DNA from: Cerasicoccus frondis | Lineage (GTDB): Bacteria; Verrucomicrobiota; Verrucomicrobiia; Opitutales; Cerasicoccaceae | DNA: 64,000 nt | Assembly: GCA_031296915.1 (NCBI GenBank) | Contig: JAVDPC010000024.1 | Span: 1 to 64,000, forward strand | Direction of reading: 5' to 3' | Shown here: positions 45,901 to 54,134 of the stretch, piece by piece | How positions within the stretch are numbered: the stretch's first letter is position 1 | Layout of the letters: every line of letters starts with the position of its first letter | Program-made: the position numbers and the translations under genes | The notes under the pieces: generated by a model | What the model was told of the DNA's origin: nothing | What the model saw: the letters and a program-made list of their open reading frames with translations, nothing else | Database searches by the model: none

Positions 45901-46966
45901 AACTTTCCACATCCGAATACTCCTTAATTAAATACTCTCGGTAGCTCGCATCAGCCACGGAGCCATATTCCATAAAGATATCATGAGGCCCATGTCTCAG
46001 CTCACCATGTGGCTCCAGAATCGTGGTTAAATTGGGATCCTGCACATAGCCTTCAACTGTATGCTTCAAATCACTGAGCTCCTTATGGATCAACCTCTTC
46101 GAATTCCAAGATGTGGTTCCAGTGCCCCCTCCCAATGGATCTCCGATCTTGTGATAGTTGCCGGAGAAGTGAGGCATTTTCAGCTGAGTCTCTTCGCGAA
46201 ACTCGTTTTTCAAATAGCCTATACCTCTTCCACCAGCCATCATGTTTAAACCGATGGGCAAACGTCGATCGCGAGCGGCGCGGCGCGCCCAATCATGATA
46301 TACCGAATTCGTCATCCCCTCCGCGGTATCGATCGAGTTCATATATTCCCACAGCATAAAGCCCGCACGGTCATTCTTCTCTGCAAACTCAAACTCCTGA
46401 AAGAAATCATACGTCTCCACGCTTTCCCCCTTGGGCAGCTCCCATGGCCGATAATAGAAACGAAAGCTAAAGCGATCCCAGCGATCCAACCACATCGGCA
46501 CCTCAACCTTCGAATCTGAAGACCAATTCTCAAGGCCATTAGGAAAGTCTTTTTCGATCGCCAACTTAAGTGACGCTAACGATTCTGCAGTTAGGATCTG
46601 AACCTCACTTGCAGCCTGCAAAACAACGATGCTCCCCTGACTGTCGACCTGCAAGGCATTCAGATTACGGTCATACACGCGGACAACCTGCTCAGATACC
46701 CCGGAGATCAAACTGAAATCAGATAGACACTTTGCCTGTAACAATTGGGCCTTCTCAGGAGATTCGCACTCAATCTGCAAAATGGAGTCTTGATCAGTCC
46801 CTTGCGCACGCCCGGAAACACCTCCAAATCCACGCAATTCAGTGGGTTCGAAAACTTCGATCCACTGCTCAGCATGGAGCGAGATAAAGGGCATCAAAAG
46901 AATGCAATGAAGCGCAATTGCGTTGGCTAAACTTTGCAAAACAAGGGGGGGGCAATAGGAGACCAT
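42989..46966 (-). CDS. Large GH42-like glycosidase with three beta-sandwich domains
   Basis: A 1325-residue exported protein. The leader (about 1-33, ending LHAE) is preceded by an unusual C8 tract in codons 5-8. The central catalytic TIM barrel has 'YGSVADASYREYLIKEYSDV' and 'LNARWGTNYSSMDDVRAPE', the layout of GH42/A4-type beta-galactosidases, interrupted at about 390-560 by a GH2-type sugar-binding jelly roll ('FDDSEWGELEAS'). A glutamine-amidotransferase-like/trimerisation domain follows ('YVRQGGVFVTFVETG'). Two more jelly rolls are C-terminal ('YDDSAWGELEML'). Substrate unknown, plausibly a galactan-like polymer. It is 8 bases upstream of the giant pilin-leader copy 2. Confidence 0.78.
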   Translation of the reverse strand: MVSYCPPLVLQSLANAIALHCILLMPFISLHAEQWIEVFEPTELRGFGGVSGRAQGTDQDSILQIECESPEKAQLLQAKCLSDFSLISGVSEQVVRVYDRNLNALQVDSQGSIVVLQAASEVQILTAESLASLKLAIEKDFPNGLENWSSDSKVEVPMWLDRWDRFSFRFYYRPWELPKGESVETYDFFQEFEFAEKNDRAGFMLWEYMNSIDTAEGMTNSVYHDWARRAARDRRLPIGLNMMAGGRGIGYLKNEFREETQLKMPHFSGNYHKIGDPLGGGTGTTSWNSKRLIHKELSDLKHTVEGYVQDPNLTTILEPHGELRHGPHDIFMEYGSVADASYREYLIKEYSDVESLNARWGTNYSSMDDVRAPEVASFLGWGESALDLSGLWKIRYESLPEGVSYKLNDNNKTYSKDIPTLGASDEWFTVDFDDSEWGELEASATDHVMMIEQRPAVLRRTIDVPQAWLKHKDQVWLYLWDLNMATKGVVKAYLNGELITEEEVEHHFPHWTAIEVSDQLVAGQNQLSIRLPQAMIAYRIYLSSHPPKQYPDLEPEVNARWVDFMNWTQWSRVDVAKRSLNMIRQVTPDHQVMLMAPDGYAASMLELAKDYGANFHNTGYMGAFWADYLPSLMRGAGLPFSLEPGGPARDLDGFKKHLGLYLTEGLQGIDYFIHIGNILWDEDIRAHFEEHLPAIKLLGKHNAPKADVAALYSTNANTYTSFPWKRDAKRLNAGYWEWNWRAYMRGVVESDAVAETSFRGGDTEKYKVIIDTNTSVMDATLLEEIEAYVRQGGVFVTFVETGRHTPERPNSWPISSLTGFRVSELGVSDSGMYPAEGASVFHGDWKGVRAYGLSLEPVAPDAKPLMSWEDGSVAIGVRPLGEGYIVQMGCRFDKTKMPDRLEPADRPLPERIVHLRRLFSQLLEWQGVDLIESKWSPENQYVLLRHFVTNNGLYDVWTVWNQHKESTLSGRIELPESNISKWAYDVVRGQQMEVESGGIPIDLEPMQTRVFLTPRSEITKAPIRWFALQRNWWRAAVEPDMTEYAEPLHPHSVDLGKAWKILPSDGSEPEAEMLAIDYDDSAWGELEMLGAWSTIPEYTEVSHALLRKRFTVPADWTDGFVEMGLHSWWQSTFVTKGRIWLDGQLVQDWSHKGIVNANPFNALTPGSEHVLAVEIQSDSVLAGTRGTAWLWHQREPEASIDLAGAWESSLDSLFYDASIELPGKYDAMQLRREVFIPKEYSDKRVRVAVHDVGGIIGVLMNGRWVMRFRHQIEDRFELDVTPWIKFGEINMIELSTREGPVRGEIRSVGLKFYVPSEEDFYTITL

Positions 46967-47021
46967 CTATCTGAAAAAGGACTTACAAACCGAGGCTCCA
47001 AACGGTTGATATATGCAAATT

Positions 47022-47065
47022 GTTTAGCGTCTTTACTAGCGTTTTGTCAATATATCATTTTGACT
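47022..47065. promoter_or_regulatory. Divergent promoter region with motif B, copy 2
   Basis: Motif B (47032-47050) places TTGACA on the minus strand 66 bases or so upstream of the GH42-like gene, with a possible -10 TAAACA (47026-47021). An inverted repeat GTCAA-N9-TTGAC spans 47046-47064, so a second TTGAC faces the other way towards the GntR/LacI gene at 47166. A regulator bound here could control both genes. Confidence 0.45.
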
Positions 47066-47165
47066 TTATTGCGTAAAAGCGCAAGTAGTGTAACTTGCAA
47101 ATGCCCAACTATTTCCTTAAACTAACAAACTCATAACGATACATATCGCCCAAAGCCATTCTTAC

Positions 47166-48305
47166 ATGATCGAACAATTTGAAGAGATTAAGCTCGAGCG
47201 AGGCGAAGTCGCACACCGTGTCATCACCGAAAACATCAGAAATAAGATTCTGACGGGTAAAATTGCTCCCGGCGCCGAATTCCCTTCAACTGCGCTACTC
47301 GCCGAACGCTGGAACACCAGTAACTCAACAGCGCACATTGCCTTAAAGAACTTGGTCAAAGAAGGCCTACTCGAGCGACGCCACGGCTCCGGCACCTTTG
47401 TCCGTGAACGCCCACGCGCGCTCAGAACGATCGGTATTTATTTTAGTAAGCCCGACATCTGGTCCAAAGGCCAGTATGGGTTTTATCGCAGCCTACAGGG
47501 TTTACTTCAAAAAGAAATCACCCGTCGAGGCTACGAAATCGAAGTCTTTGTCGACCGTCGCGCCGAGAGGGATCAACGCGAGGCACTCCCCGGACTTGTC
47601 GAAGCGATCACCAAAGACGAAATTCAAGGCTTGATCATCCCACTGGCAAATGCGGTCAACCTATCGGCGCTGCTCAAGCTACCAGTGGCCACTTCGGTCA
47701 TCACCGGCGCAAAAGACGTCTCCAACAAGATCAATCTTAATGACCGCAAGTTCTTCCCGAAGCCAATTGCTCATTTAAAGAATAAAGGCTGCCAAACGGT
47801 TGGCCTTATCACCAGCGTGCAACAAAGGCAGGATACTGGCAGCCTGCCTATAGAAACCGAATACTTCAGAGATAGCTTCATCAAAGAAGTTGAGCTAAAC
47901 GGAATGACCACGAAAGAAGCGTGGATCAAACAGCCTCAAACACACACCCACAATCAAACAAAATTTGGCTATATTGCGACGAAGGAGTTATTCAGTTCAG
48001 AAGATCTTCCCGATGCGATTATTTGCTATCCGGATATGACCGCCCGCGGCCTGATCACTGCCACGCTCGAGCTAGGCATCCAGAAAAGCCATCAAATACT
48101 GTATGTATTACATCAAAGCTTGGGCGTCGAAATGTATTGCCCCTTCAAAGCCACATGGCTGCAAACGGATACGATCAAAACAGCCAATGGATTGATCGAC
48201 TTAGTCGAAGCCCAATACGACGGAAAGAAAGTGACCCCAATTAGCGCTCCCTTTCGCTTAAAGACCTACGCCTCTCTCATGCATGACGGCCTAGGAGAGG
48301 ATTGA
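47166..48305 (+). CDS. GntR/LacI-chimera transcriptional regulator
   Basis: A 379-residue regulator of the AraR-like type. The N-terminal GntR winged helix (about 12-80) includes 'AHRVITENIRNKILTGKIAP', 'LLAERWNTSNSTAHIALKNL' and 'GLLERRHGSGTFV'. The C-terminal ~280 residues form a LacI/GalR periplasmic-binding-protein-like sensor ('RTIGIYFSKPDIW', 'GCQTVGLITS', 'PDAIICYPDMTARGLITATL'). It would bind a sugar and release an operator. It diverges from the GH42-like gene and is a good candidate for binding motif B. A long hairpin separates it from the convergent beta-helix gene. Confidence 0.92.
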   Translation: MIEQFEEIKLERGEVAHRVITENIRNKILTGKIAPGAEFPSTALLAERWNTSNSTAHIALKNLVKEGLLERRHGSGTFVRERPRALRTIGIYFSKPDIWSKGQYGFYRSLQGLLQKEITRRGYEIEVFVDRRAERDQREALPGLVEAITKDEIQGLIIPLANAVNLSALLKLPVATSVITGAKDVSNKINLNDRKFFPKPIAHLKNKGCQTVGLITSVQQRQDTGSLPIETEYFRDSFIKEVELNGMTTKEAWIKQPQTHTHNQTKFGYIATKELFSSEDLPDAIICYPDMTARGLITATLELGIQKSHQILYVLHQSLGVEMYCPFKATWLQTDTIKTANGLIDLVEAQYDGKKVTPISAPFRLKTYASLMHDGLGED

Positions 48306-48383
48306 CCACAAAGTGTGAAAGCATCCCTGCTGGCAACCATCCAGTTACCGCAACCGGCTAAATAACTCTTTGCCGATGGCAGA

Positions 48384-48422
48384 GTCGCAGCTGTTCCCTG
48401 AGATCAGGGTTGCAGCTGCGAC
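48384..48422. terminator. Two-part hairpin between convergent genes
   Basis: Outer stem GTCGCAGCTG/CAGCTGCGAC (48384-48393, 48413-48422) and inner stem CCCTGA/TCAGGG (48396-48401, 48404-48409), separated by a small internal loop. It is followed on the plus strand by GCATCTTTTCC. Probably a shared terminator. Confidence 0.6.
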
Positions 48423-48448
48423 GCATCTTTTCCCACCTTGTAGAGGAG

Positions 48449-50782
48449 CTACCGCACTAGCATGCTGGGGCGATTCAGCTCCCAATCCACGCGCCCCAAT
48501 TCTCGAAGATCAAGAATCGTGTTCGTCAAATCCTTAGGCTTTTGCACACTGCGAATTTCCATCTTTGCAGCATTATGCGGCGACTTTCCGGAACTACCCA
48601 AAAGATTAATCTCAAGATCATTTGGCTCAATGACAAGTTCAGGAATATAGAAGAAATTAGCGATTAAGTTTATCGCAGGAGCCTCCCCCTTCACGATAAT
48701 ACCAGGAGATGGATTGCCGGTATGTTGATAAAATTGCGATGCGGCCAAATTCAACTCACCCTCATAATCTCGAAGATGAACAAAACGATCTGTTTTCACA
48801 AAGCCAAGCGTGATACGGCCCGGAATATCTCCAGCTTTTCCGGTGAGAACAATTGCCTCCGGCGGGGCTTGCTCAATGTAAAAATCACTGGCGACAAAGG
48901 AATGACTGTCTTCAACAAATATACTATGCTTTGAGAGCGTAGCCAAACGCGTCATCACGCCAAGAAACCCATTACCGTTCTGACCACTAGCCCAGAAAGT
49001 GCCCTCGTACCCGACAGTGTGAAGAATCGTGGCTTCGCCGGAATTATGAAACTGGAGATTTCCCTCCGTATTATGAATAACCACCTGGTCATGTGCACGC
49101 AGACCGTCAAGCTGTAGCCCTAGTTGGAAGGGCAGCTCCAAATACTTTCCGGTCACATACACGGTATGATACTTCACAAATGAGCCTGATTCAGAAGGCA
49201 GCTGTCTGATGTCTGCGCCGTCACCGTCGAAGACACCAACCCGACAGTTCCGCACTCGCCAACCTTCATCCCGCTCCTCGATCAGAATCTTTAAAGCGGT
49301 GCGCTTCACTCGAAACGTATCAAGCGTCAACTCACCCTCTGGAATAACCCGAATCGCGTCATCGCTAGGCTGACCGTCGAAATAAATCTCACTGTAGATC
49401 GTTCCGCCGCCAAAAGAGTAACCACCACCCTCTAGCAGCAATGGCTCAGTGACCCGATATTTGCCGGCTGGCAAATAAGCCATCGAAAGATTACCGTGTT
49501 CACGGGCAGCATTGATCGCCGCTTGAATCGCTTGAGTGTCGTCGGCTTTACCATCCCCAACCGCACCGAAATCAACTTTCGCATCAAAATACCGAGTGGG
49601 CACCTCAACCGATTTCGGCATAAAGCTCATACTTTCTTCCAAGTGCAAGGGCGATGAGCCTGATATGTCTGTAGTGACATAACTGGACGAATCCGATGTG
49701 AAGAGTTGCGCGGCACCCTCTACAGAATTAGCGGCGTGAACGACATGCTGATTCCGACCAGCCTTGATCGCGGTTTGCTTGTCTTGCTCACTGATAAATT
49801 GATTGTCGAAGATGAGCATGGGAGCTCCAGCACAGATGATCGCATTTTCGTCTTTCCAATCTATGACCAGACAATTTTCGACCGTAAAGGGTGATACTGT
49901 GTTCGTAAATTTAAGGAAGGTCCCGGAACCAACCGAAACCGACCGACGTATACTACTGGAATGCTCTGGATTGGCAAAAACGTCCAAGCTGTTGCTCTCG
50001 AAGCGGCTGTTACGGACATAGAAATTACCGTTCTTACACTCAATGCCCATGCGAGAGTTATCTCGAAAAATACAACCATCGAAGGTATAGTTGTAATCGT
50101 TGAATTTATTAAAGGTGATACCAGTGCCACAGTTCTCGAAAATCATGTGCTGAAATGCTGTTTCTGCACTGGCGCCACCTGGGTGATCATCGAGATCACC
50201 AAACAGAATACCATACTCAGTGAAATTTCGCATGGTCACATAGTCGTGATATAGATGCGTTTCGAAGAGCATCTTCTCCGGCAAGCGATTGTCATGATAC
50301 ATCCCGATACGCGCCTTGCCCGCACCATCAAAGACCAAGCCTTCGATACGATAGTGCAAGATCCCACGCACCCGCAGCATCACCGCTCCGGGCTCTCCGT
50401 CGTATTTGAGAATCGTGTCGCGCCCATGACCATAGATCGCAAACCCCATGAGACGCTTTTCGCTGGGATTACCCTCTTGCGACTTCATCAGTAAAAGCTC
50501 GCGGGTGATGCGATACTCTCCGGGAGGAAAATAGAGCACACTCCCCTGATGCATTGAATTCAAGAGCTCTTGAATTGCATCCGTATCATCCACAACACCA
50601 TCACCGATAACACCTCGCTCCTTAACATTGACCCAGTCGCTTGCAGCGACTCTGTCGATCACAGGGATCTCTGCCCGAGCAATGCTCAAGTTAGGATAGA
50701 GAATGCCTGATAGGCATAAAAGCACACAAGCAACCTGAAGGTATGCGCAACGAAAATGCATGGGGATGTATTTGGTAATCAT
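48449..50782 (-). CDS. Exported protein with tandem pectate-lyase-like beta-helices
   Basis: A 777-residue exported protein (leader about 1-37; an ATG at 50761 is also possible). It has two right-handed beta-helix modules, each opening with the Pectate_lyase_3/GH28-GH55 signature: 'VKERGVIGDGVVDDTDAIQE' near 50 and 'FGAVGDGKADDTQAIQAAIN' near 405, each followed by a 'YFPPGEYRIT' or 'YLPAGKYRVT' strand. Tandem helices of this size resemble the GH55 beta-1,3-glucanase layout, but catalytic residues cannot be placed with confidence, so lyase, glucanase or fucoidan-active enzyme are all possible. It is the last gene of the minus-strand catabolic set. Confidence 0.85.
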   Translation of the reverse strand: MITKYIPMHFRCAYLQVACVLLCLSGILYPNLSIARAEIPVIDRVAASDWVNVKERGVIGDGVVDDTDAIQELLNSMHQGSVLYFPPGEYRITRELLLMKSQEGNPSEKRLMGFAIYGHGRDTILKYDGEPGAVMLRVRGILHYRIEGLVFDGAGKARIGMYHDNRLPEKMLFETHLYHDYVTMRNFTEYGILFGDLDDHPGGASAETAFQHMIFENCGTGITFNKFNDYNYTFDGCIFRDNSRMGIECKNGNFYVRNSRFESNSLDVFANPEHSSSIRRSVSVGSGTFLKFTNTVSPFTVENCLVIDWKDENAIICAGAPMLIFDNQFISEQDKQTAIKAGRNQHVVHAANSVEGAAQLFTSDSSSYVTTDISGSSPLHLEESMSFMPKSVEVPTRYFDAKVDFGAVGDGKADDTQAIQAAINAAREHGNLSMAYLPAGKYRVTEPLLLEGGGYSFGGGTIYSEIYFDGQPSDDAIRVIPEGELTLDTFRVKRTALKILIEERDEGWRVRNCRVGVFDGDGADIRQLPSESGSFVKYHTVYVTGKYLELPFQLGLQLDGLRAHDQVVIHNTEGNLQFHNSGEATILHTVGYEGTFWASGQNGNGFLGVMTRLATLSKHSIFVEDSHSFVASDFYIEQAPPEAIVLTGKAGDIPGRITLGFVKTDRFVHLRDYEGELNLAASQFYQHTGNPSPGIIVKGEAPAINLIANFFYIPELVIEPNDLEINLLGSSGKSPHNAAKMEIRSVQKPKDLTNTILDLRELGRVDWELNRPSMLVR

Positions 50783-51190
50783 TAGGATATATTAGGTAAT
50801 CAGTCTGTTGTGACTATAAATTCGTTAAGCGAAAAATTGTTGAGCCCAAATCGGCTAGCTTTTGATCGAGTCAGCACAGGGAGCCGATCGAAAATAATTC
50901 CCTGATTGAAATGAGCTAAATGCGATTAGACATCCGAGAGCCGCATGGGTGCAGGTAAAAGAGAAAACATGAAGCCAAGTCCTGAAGAGATAAAAGCAAA
51001 GATAATCTTATTCTTTTGTCTCTTTACTACCATATTGTCAATTAATAGTTGTGGAAAACTTTCTCAGATATCCACCGATTCAGCGTAAAATGCACGGTGC
51101 ATCCTATTACAAAATCGACCTCGCACGCCCATAACCTCCCCCATGCGGACAGGCCCGAAGCTCAGGTAAGCCGATATAACCGCCCGACTC
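50783..51190. other. Intergenic region upstream of beta-helix gene
   Basis: About 400 bases between GH3 and beta-helix genes. It contains motif B copy 3 (51023-51041) and no convincing coding frame. The gap suggests that the beta-helix gene has its own promoter. Confidence 0.6.
51023..51041 (-). promoter_or_regulatory. Promoter-like motif B, copy 3
   Basis: TTTACTACCATATTGTCAA, one base different from 34221-34239. The minus-strand TTGACA is 241 bases upstream of the beta-helix gene start. No good -10 is seen at 17-18 bases, so it may be an operator with an embedded -35-like sequence. Confidence 0.5.
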
Positions 51191-52882
51191 TCATTCGAGA
51201 TAACCGGTGCGTTCGGGAATAGGCTCGAGCTCGACAGGTGATTTCCCGGCGAACGGGATATCCCCGAAGAGCGCCCGGTCAAGTGCATCGATTGTCGTTG
51301 AATGCGTATTGTAGGCGTTAACCAGCGTATCCAAATAAGGGTTATCGAAAGTCAAGTAGGCAGTATTCAGCGATATCGTGATCGGCTTCATTGTCTCGAC
51401 ATACTGTTGTGCCCATTGCACTTCGCCGAGTTCTCCTACCGGGCGCACTGTATTCTTCACTTGGTGAATCTGTAACGAATAGACGACGAGATAGGCATCC
51501 CAAGTCTTACCGGCCTGCTCCATTTTGTTCACGTCAAGGCAGTTGCCGTTCTTGTGGCGGGTCACTTCCAACCCACGCGCTTCCAGCTTTTCAGCCAACG
51601 CATCGATATGCATATCGCTCACATGCTCGGGGATCGCACTGTGTAGAAGAACCGTGCGCACCTTGTCCGCATCGAGAGGCAGCACGTTTTCGCGGTTTCG
51701 CACCAAGGTGATACTTTGATCCGCCACTCGCTTCGAGAGCTCAACGGCTTTTTCACGAACTGACGGATCCTCGGTAATCGGCGCAAACTGCTCCGATGCA
51801 TCAGCCAAGTCCAAGAGACCAAGCTTCTGCTTCAGTTTAAGTATTCGACGCACACTGGCATCCAATCGCTCCACGCTCACGCGGCCCGAGCCGATCGCCC
51901 GCTCCATCAGGCCATAGTAATCCTTTTCCGGCCAGAGCATGACGTCATTGCCCGCAATGAACGCCTCAAGCAGACGCTCCTCACGCGGCGCCCAAGCAAC
52001 AAAACCAGCCATGATCAAGGCATCGGTCACCAGCACCCCCTCAAATCCCATACGCTCGCGCAAAAGCTGCGTCAGGATCGGTTCCGATAATGTAGCCGGA
52101 CGTGGACGCCCGGACTTAGCTCGAACAGGATCACACCAAGGCAACGCAATATGTCCGGGCATGATGGTCTGCACCCCCCGATCAATAACCGACTGAAAGA
52201 CGCCACCATGCAGCTCCCACCATTCGGATTCGGTCAGGGAATTGACCGTTGTCGCTAAATGCTGATCCCTGAAATCAACCCCGTCGCCAGGAAAGTGCTT
52301 GGCGCACGCGGCCAGACCATGGTCCTGCATCCCCTGAATAACAGCTCCCGCAAGCCTCACAATACGCCCCGCATCATCGCCCATACCACGATTGTTCACG
52401 ATTGGATTCAGCCAATTCTTTTGCACATCCACCACGGGAGCAAAAGTCCAATTGAAGCCGGCCTCACGCCCTTCCAATGCCGTGTATTTGCCGTACTCGT
52501 AAGCCATCTCCTCGTCATCACAGGCCGCCAACGACATCAGCGTGGGAAAACGTGTCTTATCGGCGACCGCTTGCCCTGCTCCCGCTTCGAGGTCACCGGC
52601 GACTAACAAAGGTAACCGACTCGCACACTGCACACGCGCGAGCTGTTCGCGCACGGTCGCGGCCCTGCCTTCAGCATGTGTAATAATTTCCCCTCCGCAA
52701 AAAACGCTGCCCACAGGATACTCCGCGAGATAGTCTTCCAAGGCTTCCCCCTGATAAAACCGGGAATTCAGTCCAAGTTGCACTGTTTGCCCTATTTTTT
52801 CGCGTAAGCTCATCGACTCAATCAGTGCCTCGATCGGGTCTTTGTTCGTATCTTGCGAAGATGTCTTTAGCATATCGTTCAT
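51191..52882 (-). CDS. GH3-family beta-N-acetylglucosaminidase-like glycosidase
   Basis: A 563-residue cytoplasmic glycosidase (no signal peptide). GH3 barrel features: 'EAGFNWTFAPVVDVQKNWLN', the motif 'AKHFPGDGVDFRDQHLAT' near 192-209, which is the KH(F/I)PG-x-G-x(n)-D-x-H signature with the His/Asp dyad of the NagZ-like subgroup, and nucleophile Asp near 285 in 'GVLVTDALIMAGF'. The C-terminal alpha/beta domain (about 370-550) is present. It would release GlcNAc or another sugar from imported oligosaccharides. It is the fifth gene of a minus-strand set starting with the symporter at 59900. Confidence 0.9.
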   Translation of the reverse strand: MNDMLKTSSQDTNKDPIEALIESMSLREKIGQTVQLGLNSRFYQGEALEDYLAEYPVGSVFCGGEIITHAEGRAATVREQLARVQCASRLPLLVAGDLEAGAGQAVADKTRFPTLMSLAACDDEEMAYEYGKYTALEGREAGFNWTFAPVVDVQKNWLNPIVNNRGMGDDAGRIVRLAGAVIQGMQDHGLAACAKHFPGDGVDFRDQHLATTVNSLTESEWWELHGGVFQSVIDRGVQTIMPGHIALPWCDPVRAKSGRPRPATLSEPILTQLLRERMGFEGVLVTDALIMAGFVAWAPREERLLEAFIAGNDVMLWPEKDYYGLMERAIGSGRVSVERLDASVRRILKLKQKLGLLDLADASEQFAPITEDPSVREKAVELSKRVADQSITLVRNRENVLPLDADKVRTVLLHSAIPEHVSDMHIDALAEKLEARGLEVTRHKNGNCLDVNKMEQAGKTWDAYLVVYSLQIHQVKNTVRPVGELGEVQWAQQYVETMKPITISLNTAYLTFDNPYLDTLVNAYNTHSTTIDALDRALFGDIPFAGKSPVELEPIPERTGYLE

Positions 52883-52919
52883 ACTATAAAAAGTGGATAA
52901 CAGGAGTTTAATGTAACGG

Positions 52920-54134
52920 CTATAGATTGTCCGGAATGGGAACCGTGGTCGGCTTCACCGCCCAAGGTAGATTCAACTCCGAGAAGAGTTTTTGCTGGTC
53001 AAATGCCTCACTAAGCATGGTCTCCATATCAGGAAGATACGTAAGCACATCGCCCGGCTGCATCTCTTTCTTTGCTAAAAATTCATTCGGAATGTCTTTC
53101 ACGCCGACCGCCTGTAGCGCCTCGACACAATGAGTATGCGCACAAACAGCTTCTACGCTGCAAGTTGCTGACACCACCCCTTCAGCCAAACATTTTTCGA
53201 CGCAGCTTTCCAGTTTGCGCATGTGTGTCGATTCAGGGTTACCGTAATTTTTAGTCGAACCGTCATTACCTTGCGCGACGACATCACCTCCAAGTCGATA
53301 GCGAATCTCGGCGCTTTCAAATTGATAAAGGAAGACAGGACCATCGTTTGTTTCGACCGCATGAGTCGTATAAAAATAGATAGGCATCCCATTACTGGTG
53401 TCGATTCGGAGGCAAGCGGTATCGTAGTTTTCAATCGGATTCGCTCGGTAGCACTCTGCCGTCACACTGGTAGGCTTAGCAGACAGCTCAAGACTCGGAC
53501 CAAGTATATAGAGCATGTTTTGGAGGAAATGCGCCGTCGCGTTATTGACCGGGCTATCATAGACAGGCGCCCCCTGGGGATTACGGATTTTACCCGCCCA
53601 ATTGTTGCGAGTGTAGTAGGACTGAGGACGTGGCCAAGCCACACGCGTGAGGCAGCATTGAGGCAAGCCGTAAGCCCCACTCAGAACATCAGCCTTCAGT
53701 CTTTGCATCGTCTCGCTAAAAGACCATTGATAACCGATCTCCAAAAATTTCCCGGATGCATCACGAGCCGCACGCATACGTTCAACATCAGCCGAAGTCG
53801 CGGCAATCGGCTTTTCGCAAAGCACATTGATACCCGCCTCCAACAAGGCGCAGGAGTGATCGGCGTGTAGCGAAATCGGCGTAGATACAACAGCCAGATC
53901 AACCTCAACTGGTGCACGGAGGAAGTCTTCCAAAGAGGAAAAAACCGGTATGCCCAGCGATTTTAACTCGGGCCAATCCAGTGCACGTTCCGCTCCAGGA
54001 TCAACAATCGCAACCAGCTCGGCCCGTTGTTCAGCACTGAGTCTTTCCAAGCCTTCGATATAATAATGTCCGTAGCCACCAACTCCGAGCATAAGGACTC
54101 GTGCGCATCTACCAGTTCGTCTATTTGAGTTCAT
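52920..54134 (-). CDS. Gfo/Idh/MocA-family NAD(P)-dependent oxidoreductase
   Basis: A 404-residue sugar dehydrogenase-type protein. Rossmann motif 'ARVLMLGVGGYGHYYIEGLE' near the N-terminus, 'LAVVSTPISLHADHSCALLE', the family EKP at about residue 107 ('INVLCEKPIAAT'), and a C-terminal alpha/beta domain with 'YDSPVNNATAHFLQNMLYIL'. Probably oxidises or epimerises a monosaccharide released by the neighbouring glycosidases, in the cytoplasm. Its start overlaps the stop of the SGNH/esterase gene by 14 bases, indicating translational coupling. Confidence 0.92.
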   Translation of the reverse strand: MNSNRRTGRCARVLMLGVGGYGHYYIEGLERLSAEQRAELVAIVDPGAERALDWPELKSLGIPVFSSLEDFLRAPVEVDLAVVSTPISLHADHSCALLEAGINVLCEKPIAATSADVERMRAARDASGKFLEIGYQWSFSETMQRLKADVLSGAYGLPQCCLTRVAWPRPQSYYTRNNWAGKIRNPQGAPVYDSPVNNATAHFLQNMLYILGPSLELSAKPTSVTAECYRANPIENYDTACLRIDTSNGMPIYFYTTHAVETNDGPVFLYQFESAEIRYRLGGDVVAQGNDGSTKNYGNPESTHMRKLESCVEKCLAEGVVSATCSVEAVCAHTHCVEALQAVGVKDIPNEFLAKKEMQPGDVLTYLPDMETMLSEAFDQQKLFSELNLPWAVKPTTVPIPDNL

